This document shows, one piece after another, positions 33,944 through 46,055 of a stretch of DNA of 64,000 nucleotides. The notes beneath the pieces are model-generated. The model was given only the letters and a program-made list of their open reading frames with translations. It made no database searches and was not told the origin of the DNA. Position numbers and translations under genes: made by a program. Each line of letters begins with the position of its first letter. Position 1 is the first letter of the stretch. This DNA is from Paramecium sonneborni (lineage: Eukaryota; Ciliophora; Oligohymenophorea; Peniculida; Parameciidae): contig CAJJDN010000133.1 of assembly GCA_905182985.1 (NCBI GenBank), positions 125,731 to 189,730 of the forward strand, given 5' to 3'.

Positions 33944-35165
33944 TCATATCTAATCAGAACACATTCTAAAACTTCTCCTTTAAAATAGTTCTGAGTCTAA
34001 GTTTAGTGAAATTCTTCTTTATGAATTTGGTGGTGTTTATGCAACATCAAGGGAATAGAATGAATTTCTTTAATTACAAAATTTTTCAACTTAAGTCAAT
34101 TGATTAATTCCTAACTGATCTAAATAAGTGACTATTGATTATTCAATGTCATTTTTAATAGGTAACCATCCATATGTAAATTAATCACTTTTTGATGAAT
34201 TCTCATTTGATTTCTAGAATTGAGGGGATTACATTAATATTATTATATTTTAATATTATATTTCATAATTTTGAAATCCTTTTATTTCTAATTAGTTTAT
34301 ATTTTCTTACAAATTTATCTGTCCAACCTTTACTTGCTTTGAAATCAACACCTTACTTTATCATTTTTAAGGCTTATGTTTAAATCATGGCTCGAGATAC
34401 TCTTTTATTAGTATTTTATATAGTTTCATGACACCATGCAGCTAATTTTTATTCCATTTCTAAATCTATTGATTTGCGCCCACATCCTTTCTTTCTAAAA
34501 GGGCCTTATTTTTTCCATCTTCTAATGTTTTTTAATGGTATATCTAATTCTTCTGATATAGTTCTTTCATCTCTCCCTTCTTCAATCCATTTAAGCGCAC
34601 AAATTTTTAAACTTAAACTATAGCTTCTGTATTTTCCTCTTTCTTTTTTCTTTTTCTTTTTTTATTATCTTGACTTTAAATCTCTTATTCTTTAACAAAG
34701 ATTCTTTCGAAATTTAACAGGAATCAGTTAAAATTTTTCACTTATTGGTTTTTCCATGTTGTAATAAAAGTGAAGAGTTATCATTATTTTATTAAATTCT
34801 ATTTTTATATTAATCAATCTTATCCTCTAATTATTCCATTTCTTTATTTATTGCACAATTCTCTAAAATTTCTCTACTAAATTTCCTATAATTTAAATCT
34901 TCAAAATTTCCTAATAAAACTAATTATACTAATATTTATTATTCATAACCATTATACTTAAACATTTTTTTCAATTTTTTATATTCTCTAAGTTTCATTT
35001 TTTAATAGTCAATTCATTTCTTATAATTCATTCTTTTTTTTTAATTCATTCATAAACTAAATAATTTATATGGATATCTTATTATATACACATTAAATAT
35101 TGTTTATAAATAATCCTTAAAGATTTAATAATTCTTGGAGATCTAGACTTTTTTTTTTGATTACT
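33944..35165 (-). pseudogene. decayed gene for a CENP-B/Tc5-type HTH DNA-binding protein
   Basis: A block from ATG 34757 encodes a clear HTH protein: KICALKWIEEGRDERTISEE, DIPLKNIRRWKKQGPFRKKG, then the CENP-B/Tc5 second HTH with EQKLAAWCHETIQNTNKRVS and KASKGWTDKFVRKYKLIRN. It hits TGA at 34263-34265. One frame over, coding-like sequence continues (YGWLPIKNDIEQSIVTYLDQ) to TGA 33944. Upstream, a third frame from 34998 carries a helical segment (KFSREILENCAINKEMEQLE) that stops 15 codons into the HTH block, and more coding-like scraps reach about 35165. At least two or three frame breaks, none explained by a GT...AG intron, argue for decay or local sequencing errors. CENP-B/Tc5 HTH domains occur in transposases and domesticated regulators; no DDE catalytic motif is visible. 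Confidence 0.6.
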
Positions 35166-36190
35166 AGATTATTAAAGTTGAAAATTCATTTTAATTAAAA
35201 ATTATCTTTTTAAAGAGAATTCATTCATAATTACTTAAATTGATTCTTAAAAAAAAATTGTATTGTTTAATAAAAATTTTATAGCTTTAATAATTATTTC
35301 TTTTTAAATTAATATAGATAACTAGGTATTTAAATATTATTAAAATAATGAATAAATTAAGATCACTGATGCTTAGCTAAAAAAAATAAGATCCTAATTT
35401 ATAATTGATTTAAAAATCAATTGTGATATATAAATATCTTTGATAATTTAAATAGTCTTATTTATTAATATCTATTATATTTTCAGATTTCTACTTATTA
35501 TATTTAAGTATTTTGAGGTTTGTTGCTATTTAATTTGCTTGTGTTTTGATTAATTTATTAGATATATTATTTTTGGCAATTGATATATAATTATAATTCG
35601 GTCTATTATGAGTCACAGAGTCTATTATTAATACAGATTTTAATGATTCAAATGGATTCTATTAAATATTTTTAGAAATGACAAAAAATAATTAAATTGA
35701 ATTCAAAATGCACAAGATAATCTTTTGAAAATCAAATTAGATTCAAAATATATCATTTGATATCATATCTAGTAGTTTTTTACGTTTTTTGAATTTGACC
35801 TATATTAACAGTTTTTGTTTGATGCTTATATTTTTTATATATTTATTTATATTAACAAGACAGATGAGAAATTTATTCTGCGAATTTATTTATTCTTTTT
35901 AAACGATTAACTTAATCTTAAAATTGTTGAAATTAATATTATTTAATATACTATGATTTTAAAATAAGAATTTCCTCTTTATTATTGAAGAAAGTTGTTA
36001 TATTTATTTGATAATTATATAAATATATAATTATTAAATAAATTAATTAATTATTCAATAAACTTAAGTAAAAGTTCTCAGAACTAATCGACTAATGTTT
36101 TTATTTTTGAGTAAAGATTATGGAAGAAGTGTAATAATTAATTTCAATTAATTAAATTCTTATTTTTCAATATAATTCCATATTAGAAAT
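35166..36190. other. gene-poor A+T-rich region
   Basis: About 1 kb between the decayed HTH gene and the stop of the first PAS-like membrane gene. Long A and T runs and palindrome-like ATATAATTATAT stretches near 36000. No frame on either strand has a gene-like composition. Confidence 0.4.
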
Positions 36191-39100
36191 TCAACACTTA
36201 TAATGGTTAATGAACTATTGTTAAAATAAGAAATGATACATCAATCCTGAGTATAAGAAGAAATTACTTAGTTTATCTTTTACATCTTAGCCTATTGTCA
36301 TAGTTTATTCATAAAAATAGTGAAAACTAGTATAGACTAAGTATTCCATATCATAAAAATATTGAACAAATATGTGTTAATGAATTTGTGTTTTTAAGAA
36401 TTCCTATAATAATGTTGTATTAATTTAATATTTTAGGGTGTCTCTCTCATATGAAAATTCACTCTATAATAAATTTTAATATTTTTGCATCATACCACTA
36501 ATACCTTGAGTTAAATACATATAAGTAATATCTATATCACTATAATTCAAATTAGATGAAATATTACAAAAATAATAGAACTTTTAAAAATTTTCACATA
36601 AATTTCCTTATAGAGCTGTCATAATTATTTCTTATGTTGATGAATTAAAAATATCATTTTCCATTACTTCATCAATTATGTTATTTATTATAGGCAACAA
36701 TTAATCAGTATAATTAAAAAATTAAGATATAGTTTCAGTTTAATTAATGTATTTTAACGAATCAGAATTTATTAAGTATTCAGTTTTAATTAATTCACCC
36801 AATAAAACTGAACTATCAAATATTTTTTTGAGTTTGACAAATTAAAAAGTAGTTCTTAAAGATTATTTATATTAAGAATAGTATTCTAAATGTAAAAATG
36901 ATACTGTTAATCCTAGAGTAATGAATATTAAAAAATAAGTTAAAGGTAATATGAATGATTTTAAAGATTTATATTTATAATTAATTAATTTATGATTAAT
37001 TTAAGTTGTTAATTTTTATTTTGTGACACGATTTGTTTATTAATTATTGATTGTCAATTAGTTTTGAGTTGTAGAAGACATTGAATTATATGGATGTTAT
37101 TCTCCTAATTAACTAATTATATCATTTATTGTATCATGATTTAAATGAGTAAGTAATTAAAATATTTTATTTTTTAATTCTGAAGATTAAACCATAGTTT
37201 TCGTTTAGACTAAAATAATAATAAAGGCTAAGCTGCATTCAATAATTAAAATTATATTAAATTAAAATGTTGATTATTCTATTTTATCTATTACAATTTC
37301 AACCAAAGCTTCCATTGCAACATCACAAAACACAAATATCTTGATAATATTTTATCTTATGAAACTAGATGAATTTAAAGTTGAGTAATCTTCTAAAGGT
37401 GACTTATAATTTATTAAGTTTTCTCTGTGCATTTTATCCATTTTTGTTCTTGCTATATCAAAAAATTATAAAAGATTCAATTCTTCTTTTTCTAAAGTAT
37501 AATTATTATTATTGTAAAAATCAACAATAATCTTTTCTTAATTGATTTCAAGACTTAAAAGATAACAACCCATAGTATCTTAATTATATCTTCCTAAGAA
37601 TACTCCATTCACAAATTCAAGTGCTCCTAATCTTGATTTTTCTACTAATTCAGATAAATTATATATATTCTTGATTTAACAAAATCTATTCCATTAATTT
37701 AAATATTATGCTGCATAAACAAATGTTATTGCTTAAGGATAAATTGCATAATCATAGTAATATTCAAAAACTTTTATATCACTCTCATTTGTAGAAATAT
37801 TTAAATAAGATAAAATTATTAAAATAATCGAAACAATAAATAACAGAAAAAAAGATATCTTAATATGTTTATATGAACCTTTTTGATTTATTAAATCTTC
37901 TCCTTAAAACTGTGTTTGTTCAAAATTATTATAATAATCTTATTATTATATATTATTTATAAGATTATTTAATCCTTATTAAATATATTAATCTTAAGAT
38001 ATGTGACTTTTTAATCCTTCCACTACTAAAAAGTTAATACAAAATAAAACAATTTGATCACCTTCAATTTATTCATATTTTAAAAAGGCTAATTCATATT
38101 CAATATCTATGCTAATAGATTTAGAACTGATCACTAATTTTGATATTTAATCTTGATAATTAGGTTTTATCATTTTTATTGGAACATTTTAAATTTTAGG
38201 ATCTGTCGTTTGAGTTATTGTGACTTTTTATTTAAAATTATTAAACATATTTTTGGTAGATTAAGAATAAAATATGTATTGTAATGACTTTCTTGAAGTT
38301 AATGAAATTTCATCTTAATAAAATTATTTAACTCTTTCAAAACATTTTTTATGATTTAATGGGAATTTCCACTGAGTCTATGCTTTTAAAGTATATTAAT
38401 TTTATGTAGTTAAACTCTAAAATTATAATATCTGAAAATAAATTTCACTTATATAGAATTGAATCATAGCATTTTCTAAAAATTCGTTTATTTTCAATTA
38501 TTATGTATAAGCATTCTCAGATTTTAAAATTAAATGTTCATAAATTTCTTTAGAAATTCCAAGTATCTATCCATCTGAATTAAACCATAATGTTTATGGA
38601 GTTAATTTATCTATTATAATAAATTGATTTATTATTATATCATCATCAGTTAATTAATATGATAGATAAAATTGACATGGCTAAATAAATTATTCATTTT
38701 TTAAAATTCCAATTATTAAATTCTTAGAATTTATTGATGATTCTAAATAAGATTAAATTAATTTATAATAAGAATCCTTCCAAAATAGAGGTAGTAAATC
38801 TGACATATTTTGAGGGATTATCTTAAGATTTGGAAGTGTTTATTTTAATCTTTAAGTATTAAGATTTTCAATCTTTCCAAATTCTTTCTAATAGCTAATT
38901 TGTATAACTAAGCATTAACCTATATTATAAATTTCTTTAAATACATGTTTCAATTTATAGATTTAACATTTTATTCCATTAAATTTTATCAACCATTCTA
39001 CTTCTTATTTATTAAGCCTAATTTAATTTTTATTATTAATACTTTCTCTTAATCTAAATAAAAATTTTGATAAAATTTTGCTATGTGTTTTATTGTTAGA

Positions 39101-41337
39101 ATATCACTTTTTTATAAAAATTTCATTTTTAATTAACTTATATCTATTAAATTTTCAAATTGATGTTAGCAATTTTACAATTCTTATGTTATTTTATTAA
39201 AACTTTTTAAAATTGAATTGATATAAGCTTATTCTTCTTGATCACTTTTTAATAAAAATAAAAATTCTAGTTTTATTCTTGATATTTTATTTAAAAGCAT
39301 TATCACTTTATCTTCGGCAATTAAGACTTTGGTAGCTAATTTAATATCTTCTTATTAATTATAATATCGACTGCAATGAGAATTGAATTTTTTTTTAAGA
39401 ATTTATAATTTTATTTGCTATAATTATGAAAATTAATCAGATTTAATTTTTGATAAAAGTAAAAGTCCTTACATACAATTTTTATCTTTTAAATAATCTA
39501 TATATTATATTTTCTAATCAAAATTTTTAAAATGATTTATTATTTGAAAAATATCTAAATTTTCTTGTTAGATTTATTATTTTATCAAAATTTCAATAAT
39601 CTTTTTCTTTTTGTTTGATTAAACTATATTATGAATTTAAAACTTTAATAACGATACCTGATTATTATCTAATATATAATATAAAATAATCTTTTATCTA
39701 ATTGCAATTATTAAAGTAATACCTAAGATAAAATAAATCATCAAGTAACACCAATCTAATTTAAATGTNNNNNNNNNNNNNNNNNNNNNNNNNNNNNNNN
39801 NNNNNNNNNNNNNNNNNNNNNNNNNNNNNNNNNNNNNNNNNNNNNNNNNNNNNNNNNNNNNNNNNNNNNNNNNNNNNNNNNNNNNNNNNNNNNNNNNNNN
39901 NNNNNNNNNNNNNNNNNNNNNNNNNNNNNNNNNNNNNNNNNNNNNNNNNNNNNNNNNNNNNNNNNNNNNNNNNNNNNNNNNNNNNNNNNNNNNNNNNNNN
40001 NNNNNNNNNNNNNNNNNNNNNNNNNNNNNNNNNNNNNNNNNNNNNNNNNNNNNNNNNNNNNNNNNNNNNNNNNNNNNNNNNNNNNNNNNNNNNNNNNNNN
40101 NNNNNNNNNNNNNNNNNNNNNNNNNNNNNNNNNNNNNNNNNNNNNNNNNNNNNNNNNNNNNNNNNNNNNNNNNNNNNNNNNNNNNNNNNNNNNNNNNNNN
40201 NNNNNNNNNNNNNNNNNNNNNNNNNNNNNNNNNNNNNNNNNNNNNNNNNNNNNNNNNNNNNNNNNNNNNNNNNNNNNNNNNNNNNNNNNNNNNNNNNNNN
40301 NNNNNNNNNNNNNNNNNNNNNNNNNNNNNNNNNNNNNNNNNNNNNNNNNNNNNNNNNNNNNNNNNNNNNNNNNNNNNNNNNNNNNNNNNNNNNNNNNNNN
40401 NNNNNNNNNNNNNNNNNNNNNNNNNNNNNNNNNNNNNNNNNNNNNNNNNNNNNNNNNNNNNNNNNNNNNNNNATAACGATACCTGATTATTATCTAATAT
40501 ATAATATAAAATAATCTTTTATCTAATTGCAATTATTAAAGTAATACCTAAGATAAAATAAATCATCAAGTAACACCAATCTAATTTAAATGTGCTTAAT
40601 AGTATCTAGAGAATCACAATAATTTATATTGATAATTAAAAGGTTGTATTATGATCTTATTTTTCAATTATGATAAAACAGTAAATAATCTTAAGTATAA
40701 TTTGAATTATTTAAATACTTAAGGTATTTTGAGATATAATTGTTCTTATTATACAAAATGTAATATTAAAGAGCATATATATGAAATGAATTAATGTAGA
40801 AAAATAAGATCCTTCTGTTTCTATAAAATGGAGCTTTGTATTCAATGTAATGTTTAAGAGTTCAATAGTAAATGATAAAAGCATGGAAATAATAGATATT
40901 TAATTATTTGAGTTTATAGATAAATTTTGAAATCCTGTAAAAAAGATTGGGATAAATAGTAAATAATGATTAATAAACATTAAATAATAGATTACTGAAT
41001 TAGTTTTGATTAAGTTTTTCATATAAGAGATTGTCAGTATGTTAATGAAAACAAAAATGATTATTATAATTGTAGCCGTGAAATATAGTGCAAAAGATGT
41101 ATTAGTTGTTAATAAAAAACTGATCCTGTATCGTTTGGCAATTTCTAAAATTAAGCTAAATATTGAATATTTATACTAATTAAAATTATGATTGTTTGAT
41201 AATTCGATCTATTGTAATTCATGAAGAATGATAAAAATTTAGACAATTATAATTTATAAAATGTGATCCTAATTTCGTTCAAATATCAATTCATTCAATG
41301 CTAGGAAGTAATTCTTTGAAATTGTTTGCAATTACAT
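36191..41337 (-). CDS. multi-pass membrane protein with PAS-like domain, copy A (contains a gap)
   Basis: Start MQLQTISKNYFLALNELI, stop TGA 36191-36193; roughly 1,400 residues once the duplicated gap edge is removed. The N-terminal 330 residues carry about eight hydrophobic segments (SFALYFTATIIIIIFVFINI, YLMFINHYLLFIPIFFTGF, MIYFILGITLIIAI). A long polar helical region follows. The middle has a PAS-like segment (TPQTLWFNSDGQILGISKEI followed by YEHLILK). The C-terminal half has two more membrane spans around a segment likely outside the membrane. The frame runs from the sequence right of the N run straight into that left of it when one 121-base copy is dropped. Introns inside this gene were not all resolved. 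It is homologous along its length to the next gene, 85 bases upstream. A sensory or signalling role is inference from the PAS-like core. Confidence 0.7.
39648..39768. repeat. 121-base direct repeat, left copy at gap edge
   Basis: Begins ATAACGATACCTGATTATTA and ends CTAATTTAAATGT directly against the N run. Identical by eye to 40473-40593. The same minus-strand reading frame passes through both. Best read as overlapping contig ends that were left unmerged. Confidence 0.95.
39769..40472. other. assembly gap of 704 N
   Basis: No sequence is given. Because both edges end in the same 121 bases, the gap is probably false and the true distance negative: the two contigs overlap. Any frame drawn across the Ns is meaningless. 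Confidence 0.9.
40473..40593. repeat. 121-base direct repeat, right copy at gap edge
   Basis: Starts at the first base after the Ns and matches 39648-39768 base for base. Unique sequence resumes at 40594. Confidence 0.95.
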
Positions 41338-41422
41338 ATAAGTTTTTAAGATTATTTTGACAATCATTTTAATATAAATTAAATAGCATTTTATATTAAA
41401 ATTGAAACACAGGTATTAAATT

Positions 41423-44400
41423 TCATTTAATCTATATTAATTGTGAGTACAATAATTTTTTAAATCCTCTTTGTTTAATTAAAGTAGATGGAAACAATGT
41501 TGCAATCAATTTCAACTGATTTATTCTTCTATATTATTTATTAATCCAAAAACCAGATACAAAAGAAGTAAAGATGAGAAATCTAAATAATATGAAAATT
41601 TTACGCAATAGATGAAGTAATTAAATAAATTAAAATTTAGTTTGATAATTTATTACTTAATATTTGAGTTTCTGCAAATATATCTAAAAAGCAATAATAA
41701 ATGCAAAGTTCAAGCTCAATAAAGTATTGCATAAATAACTGAAAATGAATTGGTAAGTTTAGAAAATAATCTGAATGGCTCAAATCAAATTCATAACGTA
41801 AATTTACATATTCATAGCTAAATTCCTATTTAGATAATTAATTTAAATCCTAAACAATTCCATAAATTCCTTTATCAATCAAATTGATATAATTTTCTCT
41901 TTCATAATAATTATGTTGTATATTTTCTATTTTACAAAAAGTCAATAAATCAGAATAATAAATACAAAGATCATCATTAAAAATATCAATTAATCGTTTA
42001 TGAAATGTTTAATTATAAGAGGCTGTCATAATTAATTCATTATTAATTTAATTTGAAAGATTCAGCAAAACATCAATATTATTGAAAAAGAACTTAATAT
42101 GATCTGTTTAATTAATATTCTCAATAGAAGTATTGTTTTCAATTAAATGTTCAGTCTTTATGAGTTCACCTACAATAAAGGCAGAATCAAGTCTAGTTTT
42201 TAATTCTAGAAATTTCATAGTAAGCATTAGACTATTTTAATATTAGTCATTATATAATTTAGAAACCAATTATGATCCAAATATGAATGATATTAGTTCA
42301 ACACCAACAATTAAGGATATAATTATTAATAAAGTATATTTCTCACTATAATTTTCTAATTTATTTGAAGGATTTTATTTAGGTTAATTTACAATTACTT
42401 TTTCACTTTATTTTTAAGTGAAAACTTCATCTTTTTATTATGTTTGAATTAATAAAAATTTAGATAATTATTCTTTCTAAAATTATAAAATTTCTAATTG
42501 ATCTTAAATAATATTACTATTTAAATATTATAACAAACGAATAAGTTTTGTTTAAGTTCTTAACAATTTGCAATTGATTAAAAAAAATATAATCAATAAG
42601 AATAATATTACTATTGAAGAATAAACACAAAATATGAATGTTCTATCCTCAAATTAAGAAAAAGATTCTTCAGTAGCTAGAATCAAATCATCTAATATCA
42701 TATTGTGGAATTTATATATTTTTAACATATTTTAACGAATTAATCCATTTGTTTTAAGTATATCTGGGTCAAAAGTTGTAATATTCTTAAAATCTGTTTT
42801 TCTAAATTATCTAATTAATGCTTCTCTCATTATTGTATAAAATTCATAATAATCCAAATAATCTTAACACTTTTTATCACTCTAATAACTAATTAAATCA
42901 ATCTTATCAAGACCTAATTCTATACTTTTTTTGCTGAGATTCATTGAATATTCTTCATGAACACCTCTCCAATAATCAAAAACACCTATTAATGCATTTT
43001 ATCTTCTATATTCTAAATATGGACTTATATTATAAAGATTGTTTTAAATACAATATTAATTCCACATTAGAATAAACGATCCTCCAATATTAAATGTCAT
43101 AGCTTAGGGAATATTTAAAAAATTGACATCATTTTGATAGTTTATCATATTCTAATAATTTAATTGATAACTCACTATTAAGACAATTGTAGTGACTAAA
43201 ATCATTAAAAAGATAATCCAAATATTATATTTTAATGGAGTGTATAAATTTTTACTTTTTATTAGATTAGAGATAAATTCATAATCAGATTGTAATCCTT
43301 CAAATTATTATTAATTTATAATTAATGATTAATTTTAAATATCTTCTATTTAAGGAATTTAATTAATTTTTTCTTATTAAAATTCATCTATTTATTTAAA
43401 TTTTAAAACAAAATAATTTGTTTCTGATTCTATATATTTTTATTATACAAATTCTAAAGACCCTTCAAAATCTATATTTGTTATTCTTTAAGGAGGAACA
43501 ACAAGTGCTTATATTTAATTTATTATTTATTTTTTCATAATCTTAATTTTCACATTTTTTATAATTGGTATTTCATCTTATAATTTATTTTACATCAATC
43601 TTTTTGTAGATGATGAATAATACATTTTCTTAAATTATGGTGATATAGTTCCTTAATCACTAACAAGTCCTAATGTTTAAGTTTAATCAAGACATTTTTT
43701 ATGATTTACAGGAAATTACCATCTAGAAGAAATATTAATTGCTTATTAATATGTTCCTAAAGAATATTGAGCTGCCAAATCTTATATATGAGAATATATT
43801 TCTGGAAGGTAATATTAAATCATACCAGATTGTATAAATTCTTATACTACTAAATTTTTAGTAAAAGAATTATCAGATTTAGTAATTAAAAATTCATAAA
43901 TCTATTAAGAAATACCTAATACTTTTCCTTCTGAATCAAATATGGCAAAATGATTAGGTTAGTTTTTGAGGACTAATAAATTCTACAAAATTATATCATC
44001 CTTACTTATTGTCACATAAATGTATAAATTACATTCTACCAAATATTCATTTTTATAAATATATAGAGTCAAAGGCTAATTTATATCTAAACCCTAATAT
44101 AAATATGATCTAATAAAATCATTATACACAGTCTTTTAAAATTAAGGTAATAAATCAATTAATTACTTTGGTTCCATTTAACCACCTAACATTTAAAGTA
44201 ATCTTATATTATTTTTATTTATTATGTTGTTTTAATCTTTGATAAAGCTTGATGATAATAAGAAAGCTTCATCTATTATTATTTTAAATATATTTACTCT
44301 TCTAAAACTTTAAATTCATCATCTTATCGTATGCTAATAAATCGTTTTATTTATTCTAGAGTTATCTAACCTATCATTAAATTTTGAAAAATTACTTTAT

Positions 44401-45904
44401 AATAATTATTGTAAAATACAAAAAGAAATGAAGACACTATATTTATAGAAATTTAATCTGAATTCTAATATTCTAATAATCTTCCATGTTGCAAATCGTA
44501 TTATTTTTCAAATTTATTTTTATATTTTTCAAGTGTATCCAAAATTTTATTAAGTTATATTCCAAATTATTAAAGATATAAATCTAAAGGTTGTTCTTTT
44601 GCTAATTAATTATAAAATTAGCTTTTTAAATTGATAAAATTAACCAAAAGTTAAAAATTTTATTACTCCAATATGAGTGTTTTTATGTATAAATTTATAT
44701 TAAGAGGGGATGTAATAAATTTTTCACAAGATTAAATAACATTTAATAAATTAGCTTCTAAATTCATTTATTACAAATAACTTAAATTTGTCTTTTCTAT
44801 ATTTATTAAATTTAGATAGAGTTGAATTTTCTTATATTTAAAAACTTATTATAATACAGTTAATCTATCAGAAATATTTCCATCTTCTAGAATATGTTTT
44901 TAAAATTTTAAAACACTTTATTCTTATAATGTTGTAAAAAATTGTGAGTATGACATAAAGTTATTCATCAATTCAGGGTTTTTAAAAATACTATATTTGA
45001 ATAAATTTGATTTAGGATTTTTCTAAAATAATTCTTCACTTAACTTTTTTTTGCGAATTGAAATTTAGATGCAAATAAATAAGATGTATATAAAAACTAC
45101 ATCTTACCAATGTTAATTTGTTAAAAGTATAATTATATAAGATATTATGAAATTACAAATTTATAAATAGTACCAACTGTTGTATTGATAATTATTAATC
45201 CTTTATGAAATCATAGCAAATCTTGAAAAAAGCAAAAGAGTAGGGGCTACTTAATATTAAAAATTATTTTGCACAACAAAGCAAATTATAAACTACATAA
45301 GTAAATAAAATAAATTAGGCAATCTTTATGAGTAACAACCTTCAATTTCAATTAAATTATTTTTAGTATTACACAAACAATATATTAATTCTAAAAATAA
45401 GCTTAATATTATTCCAAATATTGACAATTCTAAGTATTTTAAGGAAATGGCAAAATTAAATGAAATATTTAAAGTTGGAAGAAAAATTATCAAATGAAAT
45501 ATATTTTGAAAATATTTGTAAAATTAACCTACCAAAACAAATTTCTCTTTCTTATCAAAATAAACAATTATCACTGCCATAAAATATATTGCTTCAGTTG
45601 ATAACAATATTGATAAAATTAGTTGATCTCTATCATATTTAATTAAATTAATAGTGAATTTTTACAAAAAAAACAAAAACGAACTCTGAATTTATGTGGA
45701 AGAGTAATTTTGAATATCGCTTGATGTTATTAATTATATTTCCTATAAGGCTGATATTAGGAGAAGGATTTTCGAAAATATAAGATTAAATTATGTTGGC
45801 TCAATTTTATTTCTGAATATTATTTATTAGATCCGTACTAAACTATTGAATACTAATTCTCCTAATTTATCATTTATTTCCTTCTTTTATAATGATCTTC
45901 TCAT
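41423..45904 (-). CDS. multi-pass membrane protein with PAS-like domain, copy B
   Basis: Start MRRSLQKKEINDKLGELVFN, stop TGA 41423-41425. Paralogue of copy A in the same order: N-terminal membrane bundle (LILSILLSTEAIYFMAVIIV, LFYLLMQFIICFVVQ), long polar helical region, PAS-like core (NHFAIFDSEGKVLGISQQI), then a C-terminal membrane region (KYNIWIIFLMILVTTIVLIV and YLITSSIAFLIFTSFVSGFW), ending in a basic cytoplasmic tail (QLKLIATLFPSTLIKQRGF). The 22-nt intron at 41583-41604 is needed to reach that last span; other introns were not all mapped. Shared segments with copy A include KQEFSYEYVNLRYEF against QSEFSYERDTLKYQI. The second half has cysteines and N-x-[ST] sites suggesting an external loop. 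Confidence 0.72.
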
Positions 45905-46055
45905 AAATAAGTCAATAAAAATAATTATATTAAAGCATATTTTAATAATTTAAGTTAGGAGACATAAATTATATCTATTATTAATATAATTACAAAATAT
46001 ATCTAAAAAGATAAAGTAAGAAATACCGAATATAATTTGAATTATTATAATAATA

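Noticed and set aside
39765..40514. A 249-codon frame across the N run.
   Set aside because: It consists of Ns; it has no sequence content.
40651..41887. A plus-strand cysteine-rich gene (frames with CNIKEHIYEMNQC and CSREIQCKRCISCQQK) ending at TGA 41885.
   Set aside because: The minus strand over the same bases encodes the N-terminal membrane bundle of copy A and the C-terminus of copy B, supported by homology between the two copies. With TAA/TAG sense, long antisense frames are frequent.
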